Shown in pieces: positions 1 through 7,924 of a stretch of DNA of 64,000 nt (the stretch's first letter is position 1; each line of letters begins with the position of its first letter). The notes below the pieces were generated by a model. It saw nothing but the letters and a program-made list of their open reading frames with translations. It did no database searches and was not told the origin of the DNA. The translations under genes and the position numbers were made by a program. This stretch comes from Halomarina litorea (GTDB lineage: Archaea; Halobacteriota; Halobacteria; Halobacteriales; Haloarculaceae), in the NCBI RefSeq assembly GCF_024227715.1, contig NZ_CP100450.1, forward strand, positions 54,990 through 118,989, written 5' to 3'.

Positions 1-76
1 TGAACTGGCACTCTCGTGTATTTCTGAAAATTAAACGGTCGCAGACTAGGGCGTCTCAACCCTTGATGACGATCTT

Positions 77-1081
77 TCACTCGCCAGGCCCAACCGTATC
101 CGGCGGAGTTTCGTCTCCGGTCCCTCGTAAAACGAGGAACGCGGCGAAGGCGAGCGGCGAGAGGGCGGCACCCAAGACGCCCGCACCCGTGACCACTGCC
201 GTCATCGGCACGTCGATCACGCCCGCCATTGGGTCGCCGACGACGATAGCCCCGCGCATCGCCTCCGGGGCGTGGGACGGACACGCGTACTTGCTCACGC
301 CGGCCCCGTCGAATCGGAGCGCGTAGGTCGCTCCAGCCGTCTCTATCAGCTCAGCGTTGAAACTCCCGTCAGCTGCCGCCAGACTGTGTGCATCGCCCTT
401 CCCGGTCCACTCCCAGACGACCGTTGTTCCGGGGTCGACACGTACTGCCGCCGGTTCGAACGCGAAGTCGCCGCCGTTTCCCGGTGCTCCGACCGCGATA
501 CGGACCAGATCTTGTCCGGTCATGTCGACCGTTCCGTGGAAGTTCTCGACGCTGTCAAACCAGTTCCCGTAGTCGACCTCCTGTGGCGAATCACCGGCAC
601 CGACCCCACCGATGATGACTGCCCCTTTCATTCCCATGGCCTCGTGCGGGAGACACGAGTAGAGGCTGATTCCCTCACTACTGAACGCCCGCTCGAACGT
701 TGCACCCACATCGGAGAGCATCTCACTCTCGTAGGTCTCGTCGGTGGCACGAACGTTGTGGACCCCCCCTTTCCCAGTCCACTCCCAGACGACCGTCGCA
801 TCAGGGTCAACACGCACTGCCGCGGGTTCGAACGCGAAGTCGCCGCCGTTCCCCGGCGCGCCAACAGTGATCGTGACGCTGGACTCGCCACGCTTGTCGA
901 TGATTCCCTCGTAGTTCTCGACATCTTCGAGCCACGTCTCAAACGCGTCCGGCTCCGCCGTCGCAGCGGTAGGCTGCGAGGCCGCACCGAGAGTGGCGGC
1001 ACCGAGCATCGCCCCAGTCCCAGCTCGGAGGACGGTCCGTCGGTTACACGTCGGAGCGTGGGTCGCTGCACTTGCGGTCAT
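77..1081 (-). CDS. Two-domain halocyanin (blue copper electron carrier)
   Basis: Exported blue copper protein, likely an electron donor to the divergently encoded nitrite reductase. The N-terminus has a twin-arginine signal (RRTVLRAG near residue 14, then an Ala/Gly-rich stretch). Two plastocyanin-like domains follow (about residues 50-160 and 175-280), each starting with the repeated GAPGNGGDFAFEPAAVRVDP block. Domain 1 ends with a C-x2-H-x4-M ligand set (CLPHEAMGM) and an upstream His in GVHNV. Domain 2 has His in DAHS and a Cys, His, Met set in CPSHAPEAM, so the loop spacing differs slightly. A hydrophobic segment near residues 290-320 suggests a C-terminal membrane anchor. Single-domain halocyanins are about half this size, so this is a duplication. 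The start sits just before the Tat signal. The family call is secure; the partner is inferred from context. Confidence 0.9.
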   Translation of the reverse strand: MTASAATHAPTCNRRTVLRAGTGAMLGAATLGAASQPTAATAEPDAFETWLEDVENYEGIIDKRGESSVTITVGAPGNGGDFAFEPAAVRVDPDATVVWEWTGKGGVHNVRATDETYESEMLSDVGATFERAFSSEGISLYSCLPHEAMGMKGAVIIGGVGAGDSPQEVDYGNWFDSVENFHGTVDMTGQDLVRIAVGAPGNGGDFAFEPAAVRVDPGTTVVWEWTGKGDAHSLAAADGSFNAELIETAGATYALRFDGAGVSKYACPSHAPEAMRGAIVVGDPMAGVIDVPMTAVVTGAGVLGAALSPLAFAAFLVLRGTGDETPPDTVGPGE

Positions 1082-1196
1082 AGGTAAACCGACCCATCGA
1101 AATCAGTTAATAAGGAAACACGATCCCCATCGGCCGGGAATCAGCCTTCTTATATATCGGTATCTGGAGTGAAGTGAGGATATCGGAGGGACTCAA
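1082..1196. promoter_or_regulatory. Divergent promoter region between halocyanin and nirK
   Basis: This 115-bp gap separates two divergent genes. A TATA-like run (TATATATC, 1151-1158) lies about 40 bases before the nirK start, and GGAGGG at 1185-1190 is a good ribosome binding site six bases before the ATG at 1197. The arrangement fits coordinated expression of the reductase and its probable electron donor. Confidence 0.5.
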
Positions 1197-2285
1197 ATGA
1201 CGTACACTACCACTCGACGCCGTGTATTGCAAGGGATGGCCGTCGGTAGCGCCGGAGCGCTCGCCGGCTGTACCGTTGGATCACCCATAGACAACGTGCA
1301 GGTGTCTGGTCCGCTTGACGTTGGTGTCAGTCAGCCGGCGCTCGGTGCCGCGAAGCCGATCGACGTCGACCGCGTCGCCGCCGACCCCCGAGATATTCCC
1401 GAACCGATCACCCGATCGAAGCCGGCCAGCGTCTCCGTCGAATTGGAGACGCGTGAAGTCATCGCGGAAATCGAACCCGGTGTCACCTTCCAGTACATGA
1501 CCTTCAACGGGCAGGTCCCCGGGCCGTTCATTCGAACCCGCGTGGGTGACACGGTCGACCTCACGATCCGGAACCACGAGAGCAGCACAATGGCCCACAA
1601 CGTCGACTTCCACGCATGCCGTGGACCGGGCGGCGGCGCGGAGGCAACCACGGTCAATCCCGGTGAAGAGAAGCAGCTGACGTTCAAGGTGACCTATCCG
1701 GGAGCATTCGTCTACCACTGCGCCGTGGCGAACGTCGACTACCACATCTCCAGCGGGATGTTCGGTATCATCCTGGTCGAACCCGAGGAGGGCCTCCCCG
1801 AGGTCGACCACGAGTTCTACCTCGGGCAGATGGAACTCTACACGAACGGTGCCGCGGGCGACGAAGGCCACCACGAGTTTGACTTCACGCGCATGGCGGC
1901 CGAGGACCCCACCTACGTCCTCATCAACGGTGAAAAGTACGCCATCGGTCCCCAAAAGTACGACGAGATGCGCGTAAAGACCGACGAATCGGTGCGCATC
2001 TACTACGCGGTCGGCGGGCCGAATCTGTTCAGTAGCTTCCACGCTATCGGTGGTGTCTGGGACGAGGTGTACCCACAGGGGTCGCTCGCCTCTGAGCCCC
2101 AGCGGTACGTCCAGACGACGCCCGTGCTCCCGGGCAGCGCCGCGGTCGTCACGGCGCAGTTCCCCGTGCCGGGTGACTACAAGCTGGTCGACCACGCACT
2201 CTCACGTGTCGCCCGGAAAGGCGCGCTTGCGGTCATCAGTGCCGACGGTCCGGCAAACGAGGAGCTGTTCAATCCGGAGGACTAA
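1197..2285 (+). CDS. nirK: Copper-containing nitrite reductase NirK
   Basis: Reduces nitrite to nitric oxide outside the cytoplasmic membrane, the committing step of denitrification. The 362-residue protein starts with a twin-arginine signal (TRRRVLQGM) followed by a Cys in LAGC that could be lipidated. Two cupredoxin domains follow (about residues 75-205 and 210-345). Type 1 and type 2 copper ligands are visible in HNVDFHA, YHCAVANVDYH and ISSGMFG, and a late His lies in SSFHAIGG, matching the trimeric NirK pattern. The length is typical. The gene is divergent from halocyanin and one base upstream of the next gene, so the two downstream ORFs are probably co-transcribed. The ATG at 1197 has a good ribosome binding site. 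Confidence 0.95.
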   Translation: MTYTTTRRRVLQGMAVGSAGALAGCTVGSPIDNVQVSGPLDVGVSQPALGAAKPIDVDRVAADPRDIPEPITRSKPASVSVELETREVIAEIEPGVTFQYMTFNGQVPGPFIRTRVGDTVDLTIRNHESSTMAHNVDFHACRGPGGGAEATTVNPGEEKQLTFKVTYPGAFVYHCAVANVDYHISSGMFGIILVEPEEGLPEVDHEFYLGQMELYTNGAAGDEGHHEFDFTRMAAEDPTYVLINGEKYAIGPQKYDEMRVKTDESVRIYYAVGGPNLFSSFHAIGGVWDEVYPQGSLASEPQRYVQTTPVLPGSAAVVTAQFPVPGDYKLVDHALSRVARKGALAVISADGPANEELFNPED

Positions 2286-2286
2286 C

Positions 2287-2598
2287 ATGAGCGAGCACAC
2301 CCTCACCGACGTCGAACCAGTCACCCATCACGTCCACCACAATTCGTGGTCGACGAACCTAGAGAAGCCCGTCCATGGTGAGCGGCTTTCCGCGGTCGTC
2401 ACGGGCGCCATCGAGGCGGTCGAACATACGGCCCCGGGTTACCACGTAAACCTCGTCACTCACGGCGCTCACGGCCGACCGGAGTCGTACCTCGGTCCGG
2501 TGCTCCACGAGGAGTTTGGCGACCGGATCGACTGGTCCTACATCAAGCAGTGTGGCTGTGGCGGACACGTCCTCCGGGTTCGCGTCCACAACCGCTAA
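2287..2598 (+). CDS. CGCGG-motif small protein (putative radical-SAM-modified peptide precursor)
   Basis: A 103-residue protein ending in a conserved QCGCGGHVLRVRV block. This matches the haloarchaeal CGCGG family, annotated as a putative substrate of a radical SAM maturase (family knowledge, modification not shown here). The core shares an SWSxNLEKP segment, a central EAVEHT helix and an HVNLVTH strand with the paralogue at 5780-6106. The start lies one base after the nirK stop and is preceded by GGAGG at 2276-2280, indicating translational coupling with nirK. No radical SAM gene is visible in the window, so the maturase would have to lie elsewhere. The role next to NirK is unknown; the four close Cys/Gly residues could also bind metal. 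Confidence 0.8.
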   Translation: MSEHTLTDVEPVTHHVHHNSWSTNLEKPVHGERLSAVVTGAIEAVEHTAPGYHVNLVTHGAHGRPESYLGPVLHEEFGDRIDWSYIKQCGCGGHVLRVRVHNR

Positions 2599-2676
2599 GA
2601 TGGAGCGATGCAGTTGCAGTGATCACCCTCGATTTTGAGACAGCAGACACAACACGTGACGACAATCACGCATTCC

Positions 2677-3864
2677 TTACCCTCCGTACCGCTCTCGGAA
2701 GAGACCCAGTAGCAAGTACGCGTATAGACCAGCACCGATAAGGGCAAGGAATCGCCCGATCCCCGTGCTGGCGTCGAACCCAGCGAGCGAACCGTACGCC
2801 TCCACGCCGACGCCAGCTGCGAGGCACCCCATCGAGGCAAGCGCTGTCCGGTCGTTGGCACCAAGGAACGTGCCGATCGCTGGCGGGTAGAACTGAAAGG
2901 CGACGCCGACGATCGTGAGTCCGAGGAAGCCCAGCAGGTTCAGTCGGTAATGAGCAATCGACCAGCCAGGAGACACACCGGCGAACGCGACGTGGGCGCC
3001 CAATGCAACTCCCATAACGCCCATGACGACTCCGGCCAGCGGCCCGTAGAGTCCGACTCGACGACGCTCGGAGCGAACGAAGAGTGAGATGTATGCAATG
3101 GCGAATCCGCCAACAGCGATGGATTCAGCGGCGGCGCCAACCCGAAACCACGTCCCTCCCCAGAGGTTCCCGGCGATGAGCGCGGGGCCGACCGCACCCG
3201 CAGTGAGGACCACGATGACGAGCACCAGCGGGGGTGAACTCACAAGGAACCGAGGAAGGAGGCGGAAACCCACCGCGAACACCAACAACGCACCAACACC
3301 GGCTGCGAGCAGGTGGCTCGCGCCGGCCATCCCGCGTCCGGTGAGCGTCGGAAGAGCCGCCGAGACGGCGACCGTTTCGTAGGCACCAGCAACGAGGTAG
3401 GCGAGAACGACCGGGACGAACGCGTTGGCGGCGCGGTCGACCCGCCGGCGATCGACGTTGACCTCGCCGGTGCCTGTCTCGCGTCCGGTGAGGTTGTCTC
3501 GGACCGTCCAGCCGACTGCGCCGACGAAGACGAGCGCGCCGAGCGCCCAGCAAACAGCGCCCGCGATACCGACGACGGACGGGATGTCATCGAGGGGCGC
3601 CACGGTAAGACCGACGGTACCGAGTGAGAGCAGCGGGAGACTCATGGCTGGCGCCCCAGGATGCGAAAGCGTCCTATCGAAGTAGGAGGGGACGAGCGCG
3701 TACCCCTTTCCAGCGACGGTGTGGAGGACGAACCCGTAGAGTCCGAGGACGACGCCTGAGCGGTGGGGCGCATCGACGAACGCGGTGATCTGCCACGCGA
3801 CCAAGAAGAGTGCGCCGACGGCTACGTGCCGCCGAGCCCCTTGTGAGACGCGCGCTGCACTCAT
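2677..3864 (-). CDS. Polytopic membrane protein of the nirK neighbourhood (possibly NnrS- or haem-copper-oxidase-like)
   Basis: A 395-residue, strongly hydrophobic protein with about 10-12 predicted membrane segments. Conserved-looking His residues occur in VLHTVAGKG, ASHLLAAG, LGAHVAFAG and SIAHYRLNL, which could ligate haem or metal in the manner of NnrS or haem-copper oxidase subunit I-type folds. That assignment is an inference from the His-in-helix pattern. The gene is convergent with nirK and the CGCGG gene, and its placement suggests a part in nitric oxide or respiratory metabolism. The ATG at 3864 begins a short polar N-terminus before the first helix. Confidence 0.75.
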   Translation of the reverse strand: MSAARVSQGARRHVAVGALFLVAWQITAFVDAPHRSGVVLGLYGFVLHTVAGKGYALVPSYFDRTLSHPGAPAMSLPLLSLGTVGLTVAPLDDIPSVVGIAGAVCWALGALVFVGAVGWTVRDNLTGRETGTGEVNVDRRRVDRAANAFVPVVLAYLVAGAYETVAVSAALPTLTGRGMAGASHLLAAGVGALLVFAVGFRLLPRFLVSSPPLVLVIVVLTAGAVGPALIAGNLWGGTWFRVGAAAESIAVGGFAIAYISLFVRSERRRVGLYGPLAGVVMGVMGVALGAHVAFAGVSPGWSIAHYRLNLLGFLGLTIVGVAFQFYPPAIGTFLGANDRTALASMGCLAAGVGVEAYGSLAGFDASTGIGRFLALIGAGLYAYLLLGLFRERYGG

Positions 3865-4192
3865 ATGCTACCTCAATCGGAGTGGCACCCGCTAAGCGTT
3901 TCCCCGTCTCCAACGCCAGCACACCCACCGACATCTTGTCGCATCGGTCTGATGATTTCGCCTGCCCGCTGTCAGTGGTCATGTAATCGACCAGCGACGG
4001 ACACCAGGCCATCTAGATGCAGGTGTTTGCAGGAAAGACGAATGGGAGCGAGATCTCGCTGTGGGGACCGGCGGCAAACAACCGTCGAATGACTCCAGCC
4101 CTTTCGAGCACTATACTGGCATCGTGACAGAACCCACAAGACGGAGCGACTATTGGGCAGGACGACCTACTAGTGACGAGCGGAAACACACT
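3865..4192. promoter_or_regulatory. Intergenic region upstream of the ferredoxin and membrane genes
   Basis: This 328-bp gap lies between two divergent genes, so it should carry both promoters. I see no clear TATA box, repeat or convincing small gene. An open frame runs into the ferredoxin from 4061 but its extra N-terminus does not look like protein, so I start the ferredoxin at 4193. Confidence 0.3.
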
Positions 4193-4438
4193 ATGCGAGT
4201 CGAATTCGATCGCGATACCTGTACTGGGATCTTCAACTGTGTCCACGAGTGGGAGAAGTTCATCGAGGACCGTGATGCGGGCAAAGCGACACTCGTCGGA
4301 AGTGACGAAGTCGAGGGCGACCTCTACGTTCGAGAGGTCCCCGAGGGCGAGGAGTTCGATGCGGAAATGGCAGCTCGTGTCTGCCCCGTAGACGCGATCA
4401 CAGTCTACGATGATGAGGGCGAACAACTGGTACCGTAA
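4193..4438 (+). CDS. Small ferredoxin, 3Fe-4S type
   Basis: An 81-residue acidic electron-transfer protein. The N-terminal C-x5-C (DTCTGIFNC) and the C-terminal CPVDAI give three cysteines, the layout of single-cluster 3Fe-4S ferredoxins rather than the CxxCxxC of 4Fe-4S types. The start at 4193 gives the typical MRVEFDRDTC beginning; a longer in-frame ORF from 4061 adds an unlikely tail. It sits among respiratory genes and converges with the SdhB-like gene. It may pass electrons to an enzyme encoded elsewhere. Confidence 0.85.
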   Translation: MRVEFDRDTCTGIFNCVHEWEKFIEDRDAGKATLVGSDEVEGDLYVREVPEGEEFDAEMAARVCPVDAITVYDDEGEQLVP

Positions 4439-4516
4439 CTCGGTCACTCGATACGGTCACTGAACTAGATTGACAGTATCGAACGGAACAGAGAAGCCGT
4501 AGCCCCACCGTTCCGG

Positions 4517-5389
4517 TTACCAGAACTTGAGGTTTCGTTTGATGGCCTCGCGTTTCATCTCCTGGATCTCTTCGGTGATCGGGATGTCTTTCGGACAGAC
4601 CGTGGTACACGAAAACTGCGTGTGGCACTGCCAGACGCCGTGTTCTTTCTCGAGGAGTTCCAGCCGGCGTTCCTGGGCATCGGGCCCCTCGCGTTCGTCC
4701 ATGTAGAACCGATACCCCTTGACGATCGCCGCCGGTCCGATGTACTCGTCGTCGGTCTGGGCCGGATTACACGACGACGTACAACAACCACACTGGATGC
4801 ATCGAGAGGCTAGCTTGATCTGCACGCGGTTCTCGGGCGACTGCCGCTGCTCTTCTAGCTCACCGGAGGGGAGGTCGTCGGGCTGGAAGTACGGTTCGAC
4901 GGCCTCCATCCGTTCGTAAAAGTGGTCCATGTCGACGACGAGGTCCTTGATGACCGGCTGGTGAGGCAGCGGTTCGACGCGAATCGGTTCGTCGAGATCC
5001 GAAATCTGCGTCTGACAGCCCAGTCGCTGCCGTCCGTTGATGAAGAACCCGTCACTGCCACAGACGGCCATGCGACAGGAATGGCGGAACGTAAGCGACG
5101 AGTCGTAGTGGTCGCGCGCGTAGATGAGCGCATCGAGGACGGTCATTCCCCGTTCGTAGGGGACGGCAAAATCGTCGAATCGGGGGTCCCGTTTGGCCTC
5201 GACATCGGGGTCATACCGAAACACTTCGAGCTGGATCGTGTCAGTGTCGGCATCGGCAGCCCGCTCGCCATCGGCCTGTGACTGAACAGCCATCGCCCTT
5301 TCGCGTTTCCGCTCAAGCCGTCGCTGCTGGGGTGTCTCTTCGTCGGCAGATTCAGGTTCCGTTGGAGTTGATGGCCGTTGGGAGCTCAT
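4517..5389 (-). CDS. Succinate dehydrogenase/fumarate reductase-type iron-sulfur subunit (orphan SdhB paralogue)
   Basis: A 290-residue SdhB/FrdB-family protein that would carry electrons between a flavoprotein and quinone. After a 55-residue acidic, low-complexity N-terminus comes a plant-type 2Fe-2S domain with SCRMAVCGSDG and LGC; the Asp in CGSD replaces the third Cys, as in E. coli SdhB. The C-terminal domain has CIQCGCCTSSC (4Fe-4S) and CHTQFSCTTVCP (second and third cluster ligands). No SdhA, SdhC or SdhD gene is near, so it must pair with subunits elsewhere or serve a different complex. It overlaps the cupin gene upstream by four bases (ATGA), implying one transcript. Confidence 0.85.
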   Translation of the reverse strand: MSSQRPSTPTEPESADEETPQQRRLERKRERAMAVQSQADGERAADADTDTIQLEVFRYDPDVEAKRDPRFDDFAVPYERGMTVLDALIYARDHYDSSLTFRHSCRMAVCGSDGFFINGRQRLGCQTQISDLDEPIRVEPLPHQPVIKDLVVDMDHFYERMEAVEPYFQPDDLPSGELEEQRQSPENRVQIKLASRCIQCGCCTSSCNPAQTDDEYIGPAAIVKGYRFYMDEREGPDAQERRLELLEKEHGVWQCHTQFSCTTVCPKDIPITEEIQEMKREAIKRNLKFW

Positions 5390-5715
5390 AGGCCCCCTTC
5401 TGAAGAGTCAGGACCCTCTCGTTTCGCAGCGAGAACGAGCAACGCGGTACTGTCCGCCTTTGCAACCGGAGAGATGTCCTGTGCTCCATCGAAATGAACT
5501 ACATCGCCCTGAGTCACGTGGTACGGCTCCCCATCGAGTCTGAGTTCGAGGCTGCCAGAGATGAGGTAGAGCACGATTTCTCGATCCGGATGCGCATGCG
5601 GCTCGACATTCTCACCCTCGGAGAGGGTTAATCGGATCGTCTTCGGTTCCTCGCTGGGAAAGGCGTTCGCGTGTGGTTCCCCTTCGAGTTCCGGTAGCGA
5701 TTTGATGTGGACCAT
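5386..5715 (-). CDS. Small cupin-domain protein
   Basis: A 109-residue single cupin barrel. The metal-binding motif is visible as PHAHPDREIVLYLISG, and the second half as GDVVHFDG with a weaker ligand pattern. The stop overlaps the start of the SdhB-like gene by four bases, so the two are translationally coupled. Small cupins of this kind can be metal-dependent enzymes, sensors or storage-type binders; nothing here decides which. Confidence 0.8.
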   Translation of the reverse strand: MVHIKSLPELEGEPHANAFPSEEPKTIRLTLSEGENVEPHAHPDREIVLYLISGSLELRLDGEPYHVTQGDVVHFDGAQDISPVAKADSTALLVLAAKREGPDSSEGGL

Positions 5716-5779
5716 AGTGTTCGAATCGATGAGTGGACGGATTCACAGCCTGTCGGTGCCGTTCGCTGCGTTCGTGACG

Positions 5780-6106
5780 TTATTCGATGTGAGCGCGGAC
5801 GACGTGGCCCCCACAGCCGCACTGTTCGACATACTCCCAGCGGACGTCCTCCTCCCCGAATCGTTTACTGAGAGCGTCATAGAGGTACGTCTCCGGATGG
5901 CCATGCGCTTCGTGGGTGACGAGATTGACGTGGTGACCGCTGGTCGTGTGTTCGATGGCCTCAATCGCGTGTCGTTTGAGCAGAGAACGATCGTCGGCGT
6001 ATTGTGGTTTCTCGAGATTCGCCGACCACGAGTTGTCGTGAGTACGGTCAGTGACGGGTTCCGTCTCGCCGTGGCCGTGATCGTGATCGTGTGAGTCCGT
6101 TGCCAT
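5780..6106 (-). CDS. Second CGCGG-motif small protein with His-rich N-terminus
   Basis: A 108-residue paralogue of the protein at 2287-2598. It shares NSWSANLEKP, AIEAIEHT, HHVNLVTHEAHG and the terminal EQCGCGGHVVRAH block. It differs by an N-terminal SHDHDHGHGE run likely to bind metal. I place the start at the Met at 6106 rather than 6133, because the extra nine residues do not resemble the family. It lies upstream of the cupin and SdhB-like genes in the same direction and probably heads that operon. Predicted radical-SAM-modified precursor by family; no maturase is nearby. Confidence 0.8.
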   Translation of the reverse strand: MATDSHDHDHGHGETEPVTDRTHDNSWSANLEKPQYADDRSLLKRHAIEAIEHTTSGHHVNLVTHEAHGHPETYLYDALSKRFGEEDVRWEYVEQCGCGGHVVRAHIE

Positions 6107-6403
6107 ACCTGGCTGTAGGCCCGCTGTTATCAAAAGACGTTGGGTGCAGAATCTCCTGCTAGACGATGTCTTGAAGGAATTCGTATGGTGGGTATCGGTA
6201 TTCCGCTGATTCTGTGGGGCTAACTCCTCTCAACGTTAGCTTTGGAACGCTGACGTCGCTCTTGGTATCAACGAATCGCGCGGCTACTGCTTCTTGATTA
6301 ACCAACAACCGCGTCAGTTCCCGTTCGGTGTTGGTTAATGCTGGAACGTCTATCGTGCCCCGGGGAGCCCTGCGGGGCGACGGAATCCCGCAGGAGACTC
6401 CTC
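6107..6403. promoter_or_regulatory. Intergenic boundary region with two palindromes
   Basis: About 300 bp between divergent modules. It holds copy 1 of the TTAACCAAC palindrome (6298-6338) and a GC-rich stem GCCCC/GGGGC (6357-6361 and 6374-6378) within the leader of the next gene. The first 190 bases show nothing I can name. Confidence 0.4.
6298..6338. repeat. TTAACCAAC palindrome, copy 1
   Basis: TTAACCAAC at 6298-6306 and GTTGGTTAA at 6330-6338 form perfect 9-bp inverted arms 23 bp apart. The centre-to-centre distance is 32 bp, about three helical turns, as expected for a dimeric binder on one DNA face. It lies upstream of the gene starting at 6404. One of five copies in the window. Confidence 0.85.
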
Positions 6404-7414
6404 ATGGCCATTCACGACAGCGCAGACCCAGTTAGCAACAGTACTACTGAGACACACTCTGACGCCCGGCAAGCGGCGTACGTGGCGTTCCTCCATCGGG
6501 TTCCGTTTGCGATCGATGCGCTGACCCTCGGCTTCCTCCCTGGGTTTCGCGAGGATTGCACGTATCAGCAGTTGCAATTCGATACCCTCGAGTGCCCGGT
6601 CGGAATGCTCGATAACGATTTTCGAAATCCCGATCTTGATCGGTACGTCAATCGGGCGCTCGAGTACGAGCCCGACGTGGGTATCATCGGTGACGCCTAC
6701 GACGCTGCAGAAGCACAGTCGTACGTCGCTAAGATTCGAGAAGTCCAGAAGAGACTGCCCGAGACGGAGTTCATTATCGTCCCAAAATGCCGGGCCGCCA
6801 TCGAGGCAATTCCCGACGATATCGTGCTCGGCTACTCGCGAGGGTATGCGGACAGACTTGCACACGAGTTCTCCGACCCCGTCGATTGGCGGGGCCGTCG
6901 CGTCCACATCCTTGGTGGCAGTCCACCCAAGCAACTCGAAGTCGTGGAGCAGCTCACCCAACCAACGCTGACGGGTGACCCGCCGGCCGACATCGTCGGC
7001 CTCGACTGGAATGGTCTGCATCGCGGGGCGCAGTTCGGCGAGTTCTGGACGGCCGACGGTTGGGACGACAGTGGTCGCGACGCCGACCACGTCACGGTCC
7101 GGAAGACGGTCCGGCATAGTCTCAGCCGGCTCAAAGAATTCTGGCAGGACCACGGCGTCTGGCCCGATTCGACACCCCAGGCGGACGAGACCGAACTCAC
7201 CTATTCCGGGCCCACGCCAGGCGATATCGAGAGCGCGGCGTGTACCGAGTGCCGCGCGAATGTGTGGACGACCGATCGTGGCCCGTACGTCGCCGAGTAC
7301 GACACGGGAGCGGTCTGTGGGTACTGCTGCTATGAGTGCTACTTCTCGCACCGGCATCGGAACAACCTTGAGGAGATTGCTGGCGATCGGAGCGTCTATC
7401 TCCCGCCTGCGTGA
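6404..7414 (+). CDS. DUF6610-like haloarchaeal protein with C-terminal zinc-ribbon-like cysteines
   Basis: A 336-residue protein that I tentatively place in the haloarchaeal DUF6610 family. The N-terminal and middle parts alternate strands and helices (VGIIGDAYDAAEAQSYV, EFIIVPKC, RVHILGGSPPKQLEVV, DIVGLDWNG), suggesting a barrel-like fold, possibly related to tRNA-guanine transglycosylase-type proteins; this is inference. The C-terminus has CTEC, CGYCCYEC and nearby His residues that could hold zinc. I start at 6404, just after GGAG at 6392-6395, rather than at 6338, which would overlap the upstream palindrome. First of four co-oriented genes ending at 9828. Confidence 0.8.
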   Translation: MAIHDSADPVSNSTTETHSDARQAAYVAFLHRVPFAIDALTLGFLPGFREDCTYQQLQFDTLECPVGMLDNDFRNPDLDRYVNRALEYEPDVGIIGDAYDAAEAQSYVAKIREVQKRLPETEFIIVPKCRAAIEAIPDDIVLGYSRGYADRLAHEFSDPVDWRGRRVHILGGSPPKQLEVVEQLTQPTLTGDPPADIVGLDWNGLHRGAQFGEFWTADGWDDSGRDADHVTVRKTVRHSLSRLKEFWQDHGVWPDSTPQADETELTYSGPTPGDIESAACTECRANVWTTDRGPYVAEYDTGAVCGYCCYECYFSHRHRNNLEEIAGDRSVYLPPA

Positions 7415-7432
7415 CGCCGCGTCCTGTTTTTC

Positions 7433-7458
7433 GCGCCCTCCGGAGAGGACGAGGGCGT
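7433..7458. promoter_or_regulatory. GC-rich palindrome in leader of the 7479 gene
   Basis: GCGCCCTC (7433-7440) and GAGGGCGT (7451-7458) form a near-perfect stem right after a T-run (7426-7431). The same T-run plus GC-stem layout precedes the next two genes. It could be an operator just downstream of a TATA-like box, or a transcribed hairpin. Confidence 0.5.
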
Positions 7459-7478
7459 GCTAGATCAGGCCCTTCAAG

Positions 7479-7838
7479 ATGGTGATTTCCGTGAGCCAAC
7501 AACAGCATTCGAACGACGTCTCGATCGATGCAATTCCAGTCGACGTAGCGAACAGCCAGTCAACCGGGGTCGAACCAGAAGATGTCCCCGAGGAAATCCG
7601 GTCGATTACGCAGGCGCTCGCGTCCGAGCAGCCGCCGACGAATCCACTTGTCGTCCTGAAGGCCGCTCGCTGGTGGTATATCCACGGAAAGGGCGGCACT
7701 GATCCGGTGTTCCAGTGGGCCATCGAGTGGGCACGCCACCTCGCGACTGACACGCCCAGCGACGTCAACCAGTTCGATTCATTTCTCGACTACCTCGTCA
7801 CAGTCGGCTTCGCTGATGAGAAATCCGCCCTCCGGTAA
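7479..7838 (+). CDS. Hypothetical acidic protein
   Basis: A 119-residue protein with no family I recognise. A disordered 40-residue N-terminus leads into a compact helical region rich in Trp (AARWWYIHGKGG, FQWAIEWARHLA) and a final helix (FDSFLDYLVTVGFADEKSALR). A GTG at 7482 is an alternative start. The second of four co-oriented accessory genes, it has its own GC-palindrome leader. Confidence 0.65.
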   Translation: MVISVSQQQHSNDVSIDAIPVDVANSQSTGVEPEDVPEEIRSITQALASEQPPTNPLVVLKAARWWYIHGKGGTDPVFQWAIEWARHLATDTPSDVNQFDSFLDYLVTVGFADEKSALR

Positions 7839-7850
7839 CCGCCGTCACGG

Positions 7851-7880
7851 GTTTTTTATGCGCCGTCAGGGGTGCGGCGC
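7851..7880. promoter_or_regulatory. T-run plus GC-rich palindrome in leader of the 7925 gene
   Basis: TTTTTTATG (7852-7860) looks like an archaeal TATA box and is followed at once by GCGCCG (7860-7865) and CGGCGC (7875-7880), perfect arms 9 bp apart. The gene start is 45 bases further on, a plausible promoter distance. The layout recurs before the 8962 gene. Confidence 0.55.
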
Positions 7881-7924
7881 GGGCTGAATCGAAGCGATCG
7901 CAGTAAGGCGAATTTCAGAACATC

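Noticed and set aside
272..1087. Long plus-strand ORF over the halocyanin gene
   Set aside because: It is a shadow frame in GC-rich DNA; the opposite strand has the full copper-protein motifs and a Tat signal.
1281..2195. Minus-strand ORF of 304 codons over nirK
   Set aside because: A mirror frame; its sequence is Val/Arg/Asp-rich with no motif, while nirK ligands are on the plus strand.
6350..7357. Minus-strand ORF of 335 codons over the DUF6610-like gene
   Set aside because: A shadow frame; the plus strand shows better composition and Cys pairs.
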